Origin: Pyronema omphalodes
Taxonomy: Eukaryota > Ascomycota > Pezizomycetes > Pezizales > Pyronemataceae
DNA length: 64,000 bases
Reading direction: 5' to 3'
Assembly (NCBI GenBank): GCA_024516155.1
Contig: JAJJXM010000035.1
Location: 372,001 to 436,000, forward strand
The position numbers and the translations under genes were made by a program. Within the stretch, counting starts at the first letter, position 1; each line of letters starts with the position of its first letter. A model generated the notes under the pieces. That model ran no database searches and was not told the origin of the DNA. It saw nothing but the letters and a program-made list of their open reading frames with translations. Of this stretch, positions 11,719 through 25,570 are shown in pieces.

Positions 11719-12897
11719 GATGTATCACTTTCAACGATGCAGGGAATTTGGTGGGGTAATTAAAGCAGAATGCAGGTTTAAGTTGTAAGTGGATCAAGAA
11801 AATCCCAGCGGATAAGTGGGAGAGGAGGCTGCGGCGGGGTGGGGTGGGAGGGGAGACGGCGGAGACAGAAGGCGGAGACAGAAGGCGGCGGGGACAGGCC
11901 GTGGGGATAGGCTGCGAGGACAGGCAGTGGGGGGGATACATCAAGCTACTTAGCGGGCATAACTGGATGGCGTGGCGTTGGGAGTTTTAAAGTTTAAATT
12001 TTTTAAGGAATTGATTCGGGAATATTATTTTTCTGTTGGAAGGGGCCATGGAGTGGTAGTGGATCTATGGGTGTTGTGGTGTTGCGGTGTTGTGTGGTCG
12101 AGGGTTAAGGCCGTGGTATTTGGTCTTCGTTTTCTCTGTACTATGGGTATTATGGGTGTTGTGGATGTTGATGGTTGATGGGTATGGTGTGCGGTCGTTA
12201 TTTTCTGTGTTGTGCTGTGCTGTGAAGTATGGTGTGCTTTGGTGTGCTGTGGCGCGGTGTGATGTGGCGTGGTATCATCTGGGGCGTGATGTGGTATTAT
12301 CCGGAGCGTGCGTTCATCATGTGGAAGTATAAGTTGAAAGTTTTTAAGTCTTTAAGTCTTTAAGTTTTTTTAAGTTTTTTTTAATATTGATTAGTATTGC
12401 TTTGCTTTTCTTGCTTGCTTGGTATCTTGGTATCTTGGTGTCTGGCTACATATCGTTTGAATTCATCGGGAAATTTTTTGCGGGATTGCGGGATTGTGGG
12501 ATTGCGGGATTGGGAATGGGAATGGAGTTGGGTGTAGGATGGAGTATATTGGGTGCTTGATACGGGATACTGGAAATTGGATAAGGATAAGGATAAGGAT
12601 ACGGGATATGGGATACGGGATATGGGCGTGGAAAATTGGATTGGGACACAGGATTGGGATAGGTTTGTTAAGTTGATAGGTTTTTATTTTATTTTCTTTA
12701 TTCTATTTTACTTTATTGTAATTCCAAGGAGTATTTTTGTTTTTGTTTTTATTTATCTATCTTCCTTATCTATTTATCTTCTCCATTCTGTTAATCTATT
12801 TCTTTTATTTATTTCTTTATCTATCCATCTTTTTACTTCAACCAAGCACAAAATCCCGCCAATCTTCACTGCCTGACAAAACAAAATTCCTTCCCAG

Positions 12898-13247
12898 TTT
12901 CCTCTGTTTCCTCTGTTTCCTCTGTTTCCTCTGTTTCCTCTGTTTCCTCTGTTTCCTCTGTTTCCTCTGTTTCCTCTGTTTCCTCTGTTTCCTCTGTTTC
13001 CTCTGTTTCCTCTGTTTCCTCTGTTTCCTCTGTTTCCTCTGTTTCCTCTGTTTCCTCTGTTTCCTCTGTTTCCTCTGTTTCCTCTGTTTCCTCTGTTTCC
13101 TCTGTTTCCTCTGTTTCCTCTGTTTCCTCTGTTCCTCTGTTTCCTCTGTTTCCTCTGTTTCCTCTGTTTCCTCTGTTTCCTCTGTTTCCTCTGTTTCCTC
13201 TGTTTCCTCTGTTTCCTCTGTTTCCTCTGTTTCCTCTGTTTCCTCCC
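12898..13247. repeat. TTTCCTCTG 9-mer minisatellite, about 39 copies
   Basis: Near-perfect array of the nonamer TTTCCTCTG over about 350 bp. One unit near 13131 lacks a T, which shifts the phase by one, and the last unit is TTTCCTCCC. Because the unit is a multiple of three, the array gives long meaningless open frames on both strands. The two sides of the missing T read in different codon registers, showing that the frame is not protected. Confidence 0.97.
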
Positions 13248-13422
13248 AATTTTTCCAGTTCCAGTTCCAGTCCCAGTTCCATTTCTTCTTATTCTTATTA
13301 TCTTGCTATTTCCTTAAAAAAAATGGAAAAATGAAAAAAATGGAAAAAATGGAAAATTGAAATAAGTCATCAATAACAGAACAAGCCTAAGAAATCAATA
13401 ATTACGCCTGATGATTCATGAT

Positions 13423-13534
13423 TTGCTTCTGTTTTGCTTCTGTTTTGCTTCTGTTTTGCTTCTGTTTTGCTTCTGTTTTGCTTCTATTTTGTTCCTGTTT
13501 TGTTCCTGTTTTGCTTCTATTTTGTTCCTGTTTT
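13423..13534. repeat. TTTTGCTTCTG 11-mer array, about 10 copies
   Basis: Head-to-tail copies of an 11-bp unit. The later copies drift to TTTTGTTCCTG and TTTTGCTTCTA. Length polymorphism between strains is likely. Confidence 0.9.
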
Positions 13535-14405
13535 GATGGTTTTTATTTTCCAATGTTCCAATGTTCCAATCCCAAATTGACAGATTAATCAATCGATATA
13601 GGTTTGTTATAATAACGTAGATTGAAGTTGTCGAGTTAAGTTAAGTTGAGTTAAGTCAAGTTAAGTTAAGTTGAGTTGAGTTGAGTATATAAAGTATATA
13701 AAGTATTAAAACTGTGCAACTGTGCAACTGTGCAGGGCTCCAAGAATATTTTCTTAATTCTTGTTATGAATGAATGGATTATGCGTAGGTGTACTTGGGC
13801 TTGAGCTTGGATAACTTCTATTTCTACAGGAAGGAAAAGAAAAGGAAAGAAATGAAAGGAAAGAAAAGGAAAGAAAAGAAAAGAAAAGGAAAAGGAAAAA
13901 ACAAGGTGTTTATTACTTCCCAATATAACATATCACAATCATTACTTTTTATTTTTCTTTCCCTTTCTTTCTTTTTTCTTTCGTTACATACAGATTCCAG
14001 TTCCGGTTCACTGAGGTGTGGTATGATGTAGAATCAGTACTCCAAGGCAAATTCAAAAGATTCAAAATTAAAATAAAATAAAATAAAATCTCAATATGTA
14101 CTCCGAACGCCAATTAATTTAGCTTAGCTAGGTATTTATTTATGCTTTAATTCCCACACATACATTGAATGAAGTTCCAACGCCATTCCAGGTTCGTAAC
14201 ATATAAGGCATGAATTGCCCATAACCAAAGTTTAATAAGACTAACAAAGCTCTAGTCATAATAAGTTTACTCTATGATATGTAGTTTATTTATCCTATTC
14301 CAATCTTAATCCAGTCTTAATCCAATGCTAGGAAATGCCAGAAAATCCCAGGTCAACTCCCTTCAGCACCTCTTCCTTCAACAACCTCTTCCAATATCCT
14401 CTGAA

Positions 14406-15625
14406 TTAAATACCCTCAGTTTTAGGCCACTCATATCTCCCATCACATCCCTCCACCACACCCAACAACACATCCCAAAACTTCTCCACATTCAACCCCA
14501 GCGGCACCCTGACCCTAGTGTACGCATCCCTACTTCCACCTCCTAGTTGATCCCCCACCACCTCTGGCAGTTCCCTAGTCTTAATTGTCCTTCCCACCTC
14601 CGGTCCACTACACGTAACCTCAATCCTCACCTCCTCAAACCTCCACTGCACATCTTCCTCCAGGAGCACGACGGCAACAGCGAGGGGATCATGCAACGGG
14701 GGTCCTTCAGTGATTCCAAACACCCTAACATACGTATCTCTAAAGAACGTAAGCAGTTCATGTAACATCCTTCTATACTCTCCACCCTTTCCCATTAACC
14801 TAGTCAACACCCTTTCATTCGCCAACACAGTATGAGTAATATCCAACGGCATGATAGTAATCTTCCTATCCAGCTCTGGATTACTAAAAATACTCTGCGC
14901 GGCCTCTGGGTCACAGTAAATATTAAACTCCGCATACGGTGTAATATTTCCCCTAGAATCCTCCCTATCCCCAAACGCTCCACCCATGATAGAAACCTCC
15001 CTAACATGAGCCGCAGTCTCCGGGAAGGTAGCGAATAGTAAGGCGATGTTAGTTAAAGTTCCAGTAGCTACCAAAGCACAAGTTTGCGGAGGCGTGCTCA
15101 TGATGGCATTGTACATAGCGACGATGGCATTGGTGGTGGAATGTGTGGTGATGGGGATGGGAAGAAGTGAGGTCCCGTCGATCCCGCTGCTGCCGTGGAT
15201 GTCTGGTGCGTGAACTGCGGGGCGGGAGAAGGGTTTGCGCGCGCCGGAGTAGACGGGGATTTCGGGACGGTTGATGGCGGTTAGGAGGGAGAGCGCGTTG
15301 CGGGTTACGTTCGGGAGTGAGGCGTTGCCGTGGACGGTGGAGATCTACGGAGGGGTGTTAGATACGCTGGGGAGGGGGGGGGGGGGATGTGGCGGACGTA
15401 CTCCCAGGAGCTCAAAGCGTGGGTGCTCCGCGGCGAGGATAATTGCGAAGGCGTCCTGGTTTGGTCAGTTTCTAGGTATTGGGATAGCTGAGCTCCGAGG
15501 GGGGGAGGAGGGGTACATCGTGGCCTGTTTGGCAGTGTTAGCTATGCTTGTAAAGCTCTTGTAGGAGGAGGAAGCTTACCTGGATCACAGTCGAGCCAGA
15601 TTGGGATTTTTGTTTCAGTTGTCAT
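14406..15625 (-). CDS. URH1: Inosine-uridine preferring nucleoside hydrolase (URH1-like)
   Basis: Four exons on the minus strand: 15625..15580, 15524..15517 (8 nt), 15455..15402 and 15344..14406, encoding 348 aa. The family hydrolyses nucleosides (uridine, inosine, nicotinamide riboside) to ribose and base in salvage. The N-terminal Ca/ribose-binding motif reads IWLDCDPGHDDAFAI. Its GHD is supplied by the 8-nt microexon, whose inclusion restores both frame and motif. Later landmarks are the GNAS/N turn (STVHGNASLPNVT), MGGAFG, EFNIYCDPEAAQ and GPPLHDPLAVAV, which carries the conserved His of the active site. Introns of 55, 61 and 57 nt have GCTAAC, ACTGAC and TCTAAC branch boxes. Length is normal for the family. 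The intron after LLG (15345..15401) holds a 13-C run. Substrate preference cannot be read from sequence. Confidence 0.9.
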
Positions 15626-15914
15626 AATTGTGGATGTTGAATGAATTTGCGGCGGGCGGCGGGGATGAGAGGGGTCTTATGCTTAATGGATCGGTAGCTA
15701 TTAGAGGGAGTTCGCCTAGCGTCACTAAAAGAGAATTTCAAGCTCTTGGCGCACATTAGCCATAATTTTCGCAGTGTGCGGGAGGGGTGTTCTGCGAAGT
15801 TTGTGCGGGTGAAAATTCGGCGAGAGCAAGAGCGGTATGCTAGCGCGCAGAAGCAGCGGACCATAGCGCGTCACCACGGTCTATGCTATACCTTTTTTGG
15901 GTCACTAAATGGAG

Positions 15915-15937
15915 CCCGCGCCGTTTAGTGGCGCGGG
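15915..15937. repeat. Perfect 8-bp GC hairpin upstream of the nucleoside hydrolase
   Basis: CCCGCGCC, a 7-nt spacer GTTTAGT, then GGCGCGGG. It lies 290 bp upstream of the nucleoside hydrolase start on the opposite side from the coding region, in a CpG-rich patch. It could be a palindromic protein-binding site or a remnant of a small inverted-repeat element. No function can be assigned. Confidence 0.5.
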
Positions 15938-17797
15938 GATTTGTCCTCGCGTTAGCGGAGAGGGGAACTTCAGATTACGCTACTCAGTCATTCTAGAGTT
16001 CAAAGCGTTAGCCGCCTCGCGATAGCGCGTTGCGAAATCCACTTATTCGGAGGTGGTAACTGGTGAGGCGCATCGCGAAGCTAAGCTGCAAGCGCATGGT
16101 AGGCTAGTACGTACATAGCAACCGTCAACGGCTTCGGATGTGCCGCGTGAGATGGCTTGGAGTCTTGGTTTGTTGAGGAATGGAGGATCGTCATGTGCGG
16201 CTTGGATGATTTTGACAACGAATGGGTTTGGTACGTAATGGTTTGGATTATTTTGCTGGATGAGACATGATGGGTATGGTGCTCGTAGTATCTACGGTAG
16301 GCGGATATCCGCGCGTGTACCGCGCCACTGTTGGATTGAGACATTCGATAAGCTACGAGTAACAATAACGAGGTTATTGTGAGACTTTTAAGCGGGACAG
16401 AATTCAGATATGATGATGCCAAATCGTCAAATGCCTTTCTTAGGAAGTACCTTGCGACGATTGACTACAAATAACTACCTATAGTGGGTATGGAAGTATG
16501 TCTCGACTGCACGTTGAGTTGAAAACGGTGCTGATGTTAATAGTTAGCCAATTCGTTCAACGAAAACCCGCATTTACAACACAATCATTCATCTTCTGAT
16601 CCAAAAAATGTGTCGAATATCGTGCCAGTGATAGGGGTAAACAGTTTATACGGTACGTAGTAAAGAATGATTACAAAGCTGCCATAGTAAAATTTCCGCA
16701 GCTAAAGGATACGAATATATTTCTAGCACCAGATCAATGTTCTCACATCGATAATCAATTCTATGGTGAACAAATGATCATAAAGTACCCAAAGCTTAAG
16801 CTACGGTAATTTGCAGCAACTAGTAAGTTACTAACAAAGCTATTGCTCGGTATATTACTAATCGGTGATGATATCACGGCCAAGTATTGGGGAAGCAGAA
16901 GACGAGGTGATCAAGATATTCTCCCAATTATGAACTGTATGGCAGTGGTTGTGGGTTCTGGGTACACATAGCTGGTTCTTGATATGGAATTCCCAGGGCC
17001 TAAAAATCATACTAGTTAAGGAAAGGAAATAACCATCCACTTTAAGATGCCTTTAATTTCTCCTCCATAACCCAGCCCGACCACCGTTGTTCTCAATCAT
17101 CATCGTTTTCTCCAAATCGACATGCGAACCGAGACATAAATCACACTTCTTCCAGTTCAATCAAAGCCACTGCCTTACCAAAATATCATGCACATCATAC
17201 TACCATAACCAATCTTTCCAAAGTCTCAATATTCCCCCCATTTCTCAATGATCAAGACCTATATCCCGTTCCGAGTACTTACCAATTTCTTCTTCTCAAT
17301 AAATAACTACCAACCATCTCAACCACAAAAAAATATTTTTCCAACCCCTTCATGAACACTTCATTGGGGCTGTAATTTTTTCCTCTCCAAGCTTTGACGA
17401 CGGCTTCTATTCTGGATTATAGATCGGTATTTAAATTTTTGGCTTTGATGGGGTTCGATAGGATATATACTGCCTGTAGTTCTATAGTTGACTATAGCAT
17501 CTTCCTCGCTATGACCGCATCTTCTTTCCGGCCTCAAGCGCTGACATCAGTTCTCTTCCCGATTAAGATCTACAACCCAGAATCAAAAAAAAAAAAAGAA
17601 AGAAAGAAAGAAAAAAAAAAGATATTCCCATTCTAATTTTAATTTTCATCATACACTGCTATGTGCTATGCAGTGAAGTATATTCAGAAGTAACCCATCT
17701 CATCCAGTTATCTAGCCTATACCCGAACCTACCTCAAACCCCCGGACTTAGACACCGACTCCCAGGCTCCCAGACTCCTAGGCTCCCAGACTCCCAG

Positions 17798-17916
17798 ACC
17801 AACTCCCAAACCAACTCCCAAACCAACTCCCAAACCAACTCCCAAACCAACTCCCAAACCAACTCCCAAACCAACTCCCAAACCAACTCCCAAACCAACT
17901 CCCAAACCAACCCCCA
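17798..17916. repeat. ACCAACTCCCAA 12-mer array, about 10 copies
   Basis: Uniform 12-bp units following a looser run of CCCAGACTCC units (17758-17797). The frame-preserving unit makes QTNS-type open frames that are not credible protein. Confidence 0.92.
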
Positions 17917-18812
17917 AATCGCCTCCAAACCTAGTAAATATACATTTTCCAGTTGTTACCCCCAGCTAATCAACCTTCCCGCACGTGGGATAGCTCAAGA
18001 GTTCACTATATCCTCCAGGGTAAGAATCAAGCCCCCCTTACAAAGAAACAGTGAATTCAAACAAAACACCACAATTAACCGTAGAGTTTTCCCAAAAGAT
18101 TCAAGAAAGCTAAATATGAGAGATATACCTCACCGAATTGGTTCTTGAGAGTCGGTTTGAATATAATTTGGTGTGTATATATGTAGTCGACTCTATTCAC
18201 CCTTGCATGGGATAATCTTGCACGGCGCAATGTCATGGAGATTATGATGGCTTGTAATTATTGATTCTGGGATTGGATTTTTGGGTCTTGGTTGGTGTAT
18301 GATGGGGTGGGTAATTGGGTCGATGGGTAAGTCATCACCCATTCACACACTCATAGTTTCATCTCTGGACTCTCTGGACTCTCTAAACTTTCTCTTTACA
18401 TCCTGTACAATACGATATGATACATTACCTGTACCAATATTACAGCGTAACATAACATAACAGTTCACATCCTGCAACATAACACAACATACGAAAAACA
18501 CCTTCATCTGCTCATGCATCCATATCCACATTTCCATAGACGAAGGGCGTTCTTTATTTTTGATATAGTTTCATCTCATCCAATCCTATTCCATTGAACC
18601 CATCCCAACTCAACTCAACGCAATTCAATCCATCACAAAACAAAAGCCGTTCCAAACGTAGCTTTAAGCCTCAGAACCTATCTTAGACTTCCCGGGGTAT
18701 TTTCATGAGTAAGTAAGTATACAGCCTCTAAGATATAGTCTGCATCCTCTTACTTCTCTTCTCTGCTATGTCTGCCTATATCTATGATCCACATCCACAC
18801 CCACATCCACAT

Positions 18813-18839
18813 CCCCCCCCCCCCCCCCCCCCCCCCCCC
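18813..18839. repeat. Poly-C homopolymer of 27 bases
   Basis: Uninterrupted C run preceded by CCACAT repeats. A slippage hot spot; the exact length may be uncertain in the assembly. Confidence 0.9.
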
Positions 18840-19348
18840 ACATCCCGAAAACCCGCCGATATGATACAACGCGGAAAGTTATCGTTATCGTTTCTACAGC
18901 CCTCTGGCCTCAAAATCGGAACCATAACCACCATCCGCCGTCCGTCGTCTATTATACCCATCATCCCATCATCCCATCATCCAGGCTATCCCGGATATCC
19001 CAAGCTCCGTATTCTATGTTCCATGTTCTTTTCTATGCTCATATATTTTCCCCGTCACGTTTGGCAATAAGTAGGTTTTCCGGGTTCGTAGATTAATAAC
19101 TGGTATGGTATGGTATGGTATAGTATGGTATGGTATGGTATGGTATGGTATGGTATGTTGTTGTAGCCGGGGGTGTCAATTATAGCCGGGGGTGTCGATT
19201 ATATCTGGCTGGTGATTATAGCTGGCTGGTAATTATAGTTGGCTGATGATAAGTTCTCAGGTTCTCAGGTTCTCAGGTTCTCGAGTGTACTAGTTTTAGT
19301 TTTAGTTTTAGTTTTGACTTTAATTTTGGTTCAGGCATGATTTTGAAC

Positions 19349-19408
19349 TGCTGGGTTGCTGGGTTGCTGGGTTGCTGGGTTGCTGGGTTGCTGGGTTGCT
19401 GGGTTGCT
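19349..19408. repeat. CTGGGTTG octamer array, about 7 copies
   Basis: Perfect 8-bp units ending in CTGAACTATTG. Flanked by shorter TTTTAG and TTCTCAGG arrays upstream. Confidence 0.9.
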
Positions 19409-20389
19409 GAACTATTGATGGGGTTTCGCGTGGTGGATTGATTTACCTTGCTGGTTTACCTTGCTGAGTGTGTTCGTTCATTCGTTTATTCGTTCGGAGT
19501 TTCGTTCGTTCATTCGTTCATATATCGGTACATTACTCCGACTATCCCATCCCATCCCATAACTCCTCCCACTGCTTCTCCTACCCTCCCACCCTCCCAC
19601 CCTCCCACCCTCCCACCCTCCTACCCTTCCGCCCACATAATACCCATAACACTACTTCCCATGCAACACCCGCCATTATGATCTCCCAAGTCCCAACATC
19701 ATCCTCTGCTATACCATACTATACCATACTATATCATACTATTTCTGTAGTCCCTATCATCATAGGAAGAATCCGAGATTAGTTATATGCTATAGCTGTA
19801 GCTGGGATGTCGGCTTGGTTTCGTGTAGGATGTAAGGTTCGGAGGAGGTGGGCGGTGTTGCGATGTAGCGATGCGTAAGGGAGGTAACGAGCGAGATGTA
19901 GACAACGGTTACTGGAATAAATAGGAATTGTTAGTAAGGTAGGTAGGAAGAATGTATATCGTTGAGAGCTAGGTGTATGCTGGTACAATGATTGACCAAA
20001 GTCGTTAACGGTTTATGCTGTGAGGTTGAAAGAAGGTGCGGCGTTTCTCAAGTGCTGCCTGCCATAGGCTGGGTGCATGCCACTTAGCGTCAAGCATCAC
20101 GGGGCGCCACGGACGCTGTACGTCAGGGCAGAAAAAAACACCAAATCAAGTCACAAGCGATAGTGTCACGATGGAAACGAAAGTACAAATCAGCTACTGG
20201 TATTACTACGCATCGCTAACAGTAAATGGAACAAAATTTTGAAACCCAGAAAAAAATTTATCATTTCTCGTTATGACAAAAGAAAAATCCCAAAGACATC
20301 CCCAACCATTGAAAGCCAACTTTTTTTAAAACAACCGACAACGAACCTGAGGAATATCAAACCACCCCAAAAGCTTAGAAAGAAATAAT

Positions 20390-22042
<1,653 letters not shown>

Positions 22043-22075
22043 TTTGATTGACTTTTATTTATTGATATGAAAAAA

Positions 22076-22198
22076 CTGTAAGGATGTGATTAGCAGGCGC
22101 TCGCTTCAACGGTATACACGATGAAGGGATAAATGTCGATGACCGACAGCCGTAGGTGCAGTTGGGCAGAAATTTGGGGGTAGGGGAGGAGAACGTAC
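22076..22198 (-). other. Probable 5' UTR intron of TEF1
   Basis: On the minus strand, donor GTACGT at 22198 and acceptor CTTACAG ending at 22076, with a GCTAATC branch box 22 nt before the acceptor. It lies 34 bp upstream of the TEF1 ATG. Leader introns are common in highly expressed fungal EF-1alpha genes. Transcript data would be needed to confirm usage. Confidence 0.6.
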
Positions 22199-24407
22199 AG
22201 TTGACAATTTTTTCACAGGAGGTGGGGCGCTGCTGAGCTTTAAGTAGGGGGAACCAGAGCGGGGTTGCGACTACTGAAAAACCCCTCCCTTGGCAGTGCC
22301 GCACTGGTTAGGTCTAGCCCAAAGCAGTTAAGATGCGGCTCCGTCCTCTCACAACCATTGGCAAAAAACTTGCACGGCCTGTGACTGGCAGTATGGTACA
22401 GCCCTCTACCGCGAAACTACTGGCTCTCGATCGTCGGCTACCCCTCCTGTGGCGAAGCTCGACCCACCGTTGTTACAACCAAATTTTTTTCTCACGCTAC
22501 CGGCTTCAAGCTTTAATTGCTGGTATTTTGGGCTGAGAAGTGATGTTGCTGCGATTGGCTGCGGTCAATCCACAGACTCCTTTTTTTACGACTTGCTTGA
22601 CTTGCTTGCAAGCTAACGCACAACTTCTGCCGGCGACGACACTTTTTCTCTGCTCTTTCGTGGTGTTTCGGTGTGCGAACACTGAATGAGTGTGGCTGCA
22701 GTTGGCAGTGGCACCGACGATCCCTGTGTCGCTCTTCCACCTCACGCGTGCCAACTTTGGACTGTGAAAAAATCGAAAAGCTTCATCGGCGGAGGTCTTT
22801 TTCTGTTTTTGAATGCAGTTGGAATTTCGAATTCTCGGTGTCTTGTTTTGAATTCAGCCTTACAAACGTCTTGACGGTGGTAAAAAGTGTCAACACACGA
22901 CCCGTGAACCCCACTTTCCGTCCCCCCACCGTTGTGTCACATAGCAAAAGTTTTCTGAAACATCTCCCGTCAGACAACCCCGCTTCGTGGCTGACATCAA
23001 CCCTCACGCCGCCTCACTCGCATCTTCAGGATCACCTGTTGTCCTCGATCAACTCTTGTTGGCCAGAGATAGAGCGACCGATTGATGTACCGCTGTGGCA
23101 TATCGATTCGTACTTACGTAGCCAAGCAAAGTCGAAAATCCAATCCTAAGAAAATCAACATGACAAAAGCCAGCCAGTCAGCCAGCCAGCCAGGCATCCG
23201 TCCATCGACCAGTAGATAATCATCGATAACAAGCACTAGCCACGATCTCCATCTCCCTTGTTAAAAGAACTGTTGGAGCCTGAAGGTTGCCACCTAATCC
23301 TATCCTATCCTATCCGCATGCTGGAAAGGCACAGCACGGTGCACTGATACGGTCCGTCGTTCAACAGCGTTTAACGTTCACGGTTCAAGTTCAACAAGAC
23401 TCCAAGTCACGGGTTTAACCGGGGGCGGCGGGGTAAGGAAAATTCGGAAACCCTCAAAAAAGCTCTGCTCCTTTGAAAAGAAAGCCTTAAAATTTTTACC
23501 TGAAGAAGCTAGCACTGTAACCAACTAGACTCCGGCGCGGTCGGTCCACCACGCATCACGTTGGCGGCTGGCAGATGTGGCAGAACTTTTCGCCGGCTCG
23601 TGCATACGCTCGTGGCTTCTTCATCAGTGACGTCGCCCCTCTCCAGCAGAGAACGATACATACGGCGAAAGTGGTATCTATAGTTATCTCCACGACCGTA
23701 GCTATATACTCTATCATTTGCCAGTGCACGATAATAACAAGACGATTGCTTCATAGAGATTCCGCTACCTCCCCGTGTCTCCCGTGTGAGACAATCACGA
23801 GGTTCTACTATTCCTCCTACTACTGCATTCACAACCGTTCTTGTCATAGGAGTGTATAAGCACCATCGTCTGTATCGACAGTCTCCACTTCCATCGAGTG
23901 GTGGGTGAGGTGCAGCGGACACAAGCTACATAACAAGCGCCATCAAAGATTTTTTCCTGGTCTGCCGACTTTTTTTTCTCGGCATGGAGCGGCGAACGCA
24001 TTCAGGGTCCCAGCATTTCCATCCACCATGCCATCCACCATCCCACGGATTCCCATCAGGCTTTGGTGTGTTCAAAACTTCAACTGGCTACAACATACAT
24101 AGCTAGGCGTTCAACCAAGTCGACAGTCTACGCTACCACCTTAGATTCAGCATCGGTTCAGCACTTCTGCATCCATGACCCTCCGACCCGCCGAACACCT
24201 CGAACGCCCTCTCCGATCCCCCCGATCTCGCCCAGCCCAGTGTCCAATGCCCCAACAACCTTGTTTACAGCTTACCCTCAGCTCCATCTAACCTTCCGTC
24301 ACGATTAACCCACAGCATCCATAGCGCTTTTCCTTCTCTGGTCCCTGTGGTTCGCCAGTACATGTTTCTGCAATGGTGTTTATGCACCATAGATCTTTTT
24401 ACGTACA

Positions 24408-24462
24408 GGGCAGAGGCTGGGGGAGGGGGGGCGGGGGGGGGGGCGGAGGGGGGGGACGGGGA
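24408..24462. repeat. G-run tract with G-quadruplex potential
   Basis: Six or more runs of three to ten consecutive G separated by single C or A bases on the plus strand, ending GGACGGGG. The spacing satisfies the usual four-runs-of-G rule for an intramolecular quadruplex many times over. It is about 2.4 kb upstream of TEF1. Confidence 0.75.
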
Positions 24463-25350
24463 AAAGTTTTCTCAATGCTGGATGTAGGATACTTGCCCTA
24501 TGTAGGTTTCTGGATGCCATACCTAAGCCTCATGCCTCAAACCTTAAGTCTCGAGGTCTGTATGTACATAGTGACATGCTACACTGCATTACTCAGAAGA
24601 GGGATACATAGATGAGACGGGGGATGAGGAACCTACCTACAGAACAGGCTGTAAACATCAGGAGCCAGAGCCAGGGCGGGGGCGGATGTGATCAGTAACC
24701 TCTGATTCGTGATGCGGCTGATTAGAAGATTATGGCGGATGATGATGATGGATACATCATCTAATCTGTTCAGCTTATCTATCCTTGATCCTCCTGGCTT
24801 GATCCTAAGTCGAGTTGTTGTCTACAATAAAACTATGCTATGCTATGCTATGCTATGCTATGCTATGCTATGCTGCTTAATTACGGAGATTGTAGCTGGA
24901 AGGTAGAGTACAAAGTCCACATGTATAAAACAAATTCTATATCAACGAAGGTTCATGTTGAGACGAAAAGCTATGTATGTAGTAAGCTGTAGAAGACACC
25001 ACCCTCCATCACCATAACGTATCCGCTTCTCGTATCTACCGTACGTTACATAATCGTATACCCAGCTCAGATATCTTCCTATTATACAATCATATATATA
25101 CATCAATCTTCAAAAACTTTAGAAGCTCGTTCATGGTGGTCGTTATCATTATCATTATCATTATCATGATAGATGCCTTCTGTATATATATATACATATA
25201 TATGAGCAGTTCACAAATAAATCCAGCAGCTAAACGGAAACTCATAACGATCATGATCATGATCATGATAAATGCTAGCTACCGTTTCTATAAGGTGTAT
25301 ATATATGAGCAAGTTTTTTTTTTTTTCATAGACGAAGCGGGATTTTTGAT

Positions 25351-25570
25351 GTTGATGGGTTGATGGGTTGATGGGTTGATGGGTTGATGGGTTGATGGGT
25401 TGATGGGTTGATGGGTTGATGGGTTGATGGGTTGATGGGTTGATGGGTTGATGGGTTGATGGGTTGATGGGTTGATGGGTTGATGGGTTGATGGGTTGAT
25501 GGGTTGATGGGTTGATGGGTTGATGTTGATGTTGATGGGTTGATGGGTTGATGGGTTGATGGGTTGATGT
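25351..25570. repeat. TTGATGGG octamer satellite, about 26 copies
   Basis: Perfect octamer array about 220 bp long, interrupted near 25520-25533 by two GTTGAT hexamers. The antisense reading gives a THQPINPS-type pseudo-protein that is not credible. Confidence 0.95.

Larger units (their letters stand above)
11719..14405. other. Satellite-rich intergenic desert
   Basis: No gene is supported over 2.7 kb. The sequence runs through G-rich units (GGCGGAGACAGAA, about 11850-11890), GT-rich sequence (12050-12300), short GGGATTGC / AAGGATAAGGAT units (12480-12615), the large 9-mer array and the 11-mer array (listed separately), TTAAGTTGAG units (13630-13685), and a GGAAAGAAA purine tract (13830-13900). 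Confidence 0.75.
15626..20389. other. Gene-poor region between nucleoside hydrolase and TEF1
   Basis: No convincing gene over 4.8 kb. 15.7-16.1 kb is CG-dinucleotide-rich with a perfect hairpin (listed). 16.1-17.4 kb is ordinary AT-rich sequence. 17.4-19.7 kb carries a 12-mer array, a 27-C run, TGGTA pentamers (19101-19156), TTCTCAGG units (19253-19280), an octamer array and CCCACCCT units (19583-19625). The few open frames of 60-110 codons are low complexity or unsupported. Confidence 0.65.

Noticed and set aside
12737..13360. Long Phe-Leu-Cys repeat frame and its antisense Glu-Glu-Thr frame
   Set aside because: Both are generated by the 9-mer array, whose unit is a multiple of three; the phase break shows no selection on frame.
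17663..18148. 161-aa frame with QTNS repeats
   Set aside because: Produced by the 12-mer array; flanking residues show no protein-like composition.
22673..23149. 158-aa frame upstream of TEF1
   Set aside because: No recognisable motif, Arg/Ser/Cys-heavy composition, no supporting splice or promoter signals.
25344..25567. Regular repeats considered as a CRISPR-like array
   Set aside because: Units are contiguous with no spacers, and the genome is clearly eukaryotic.
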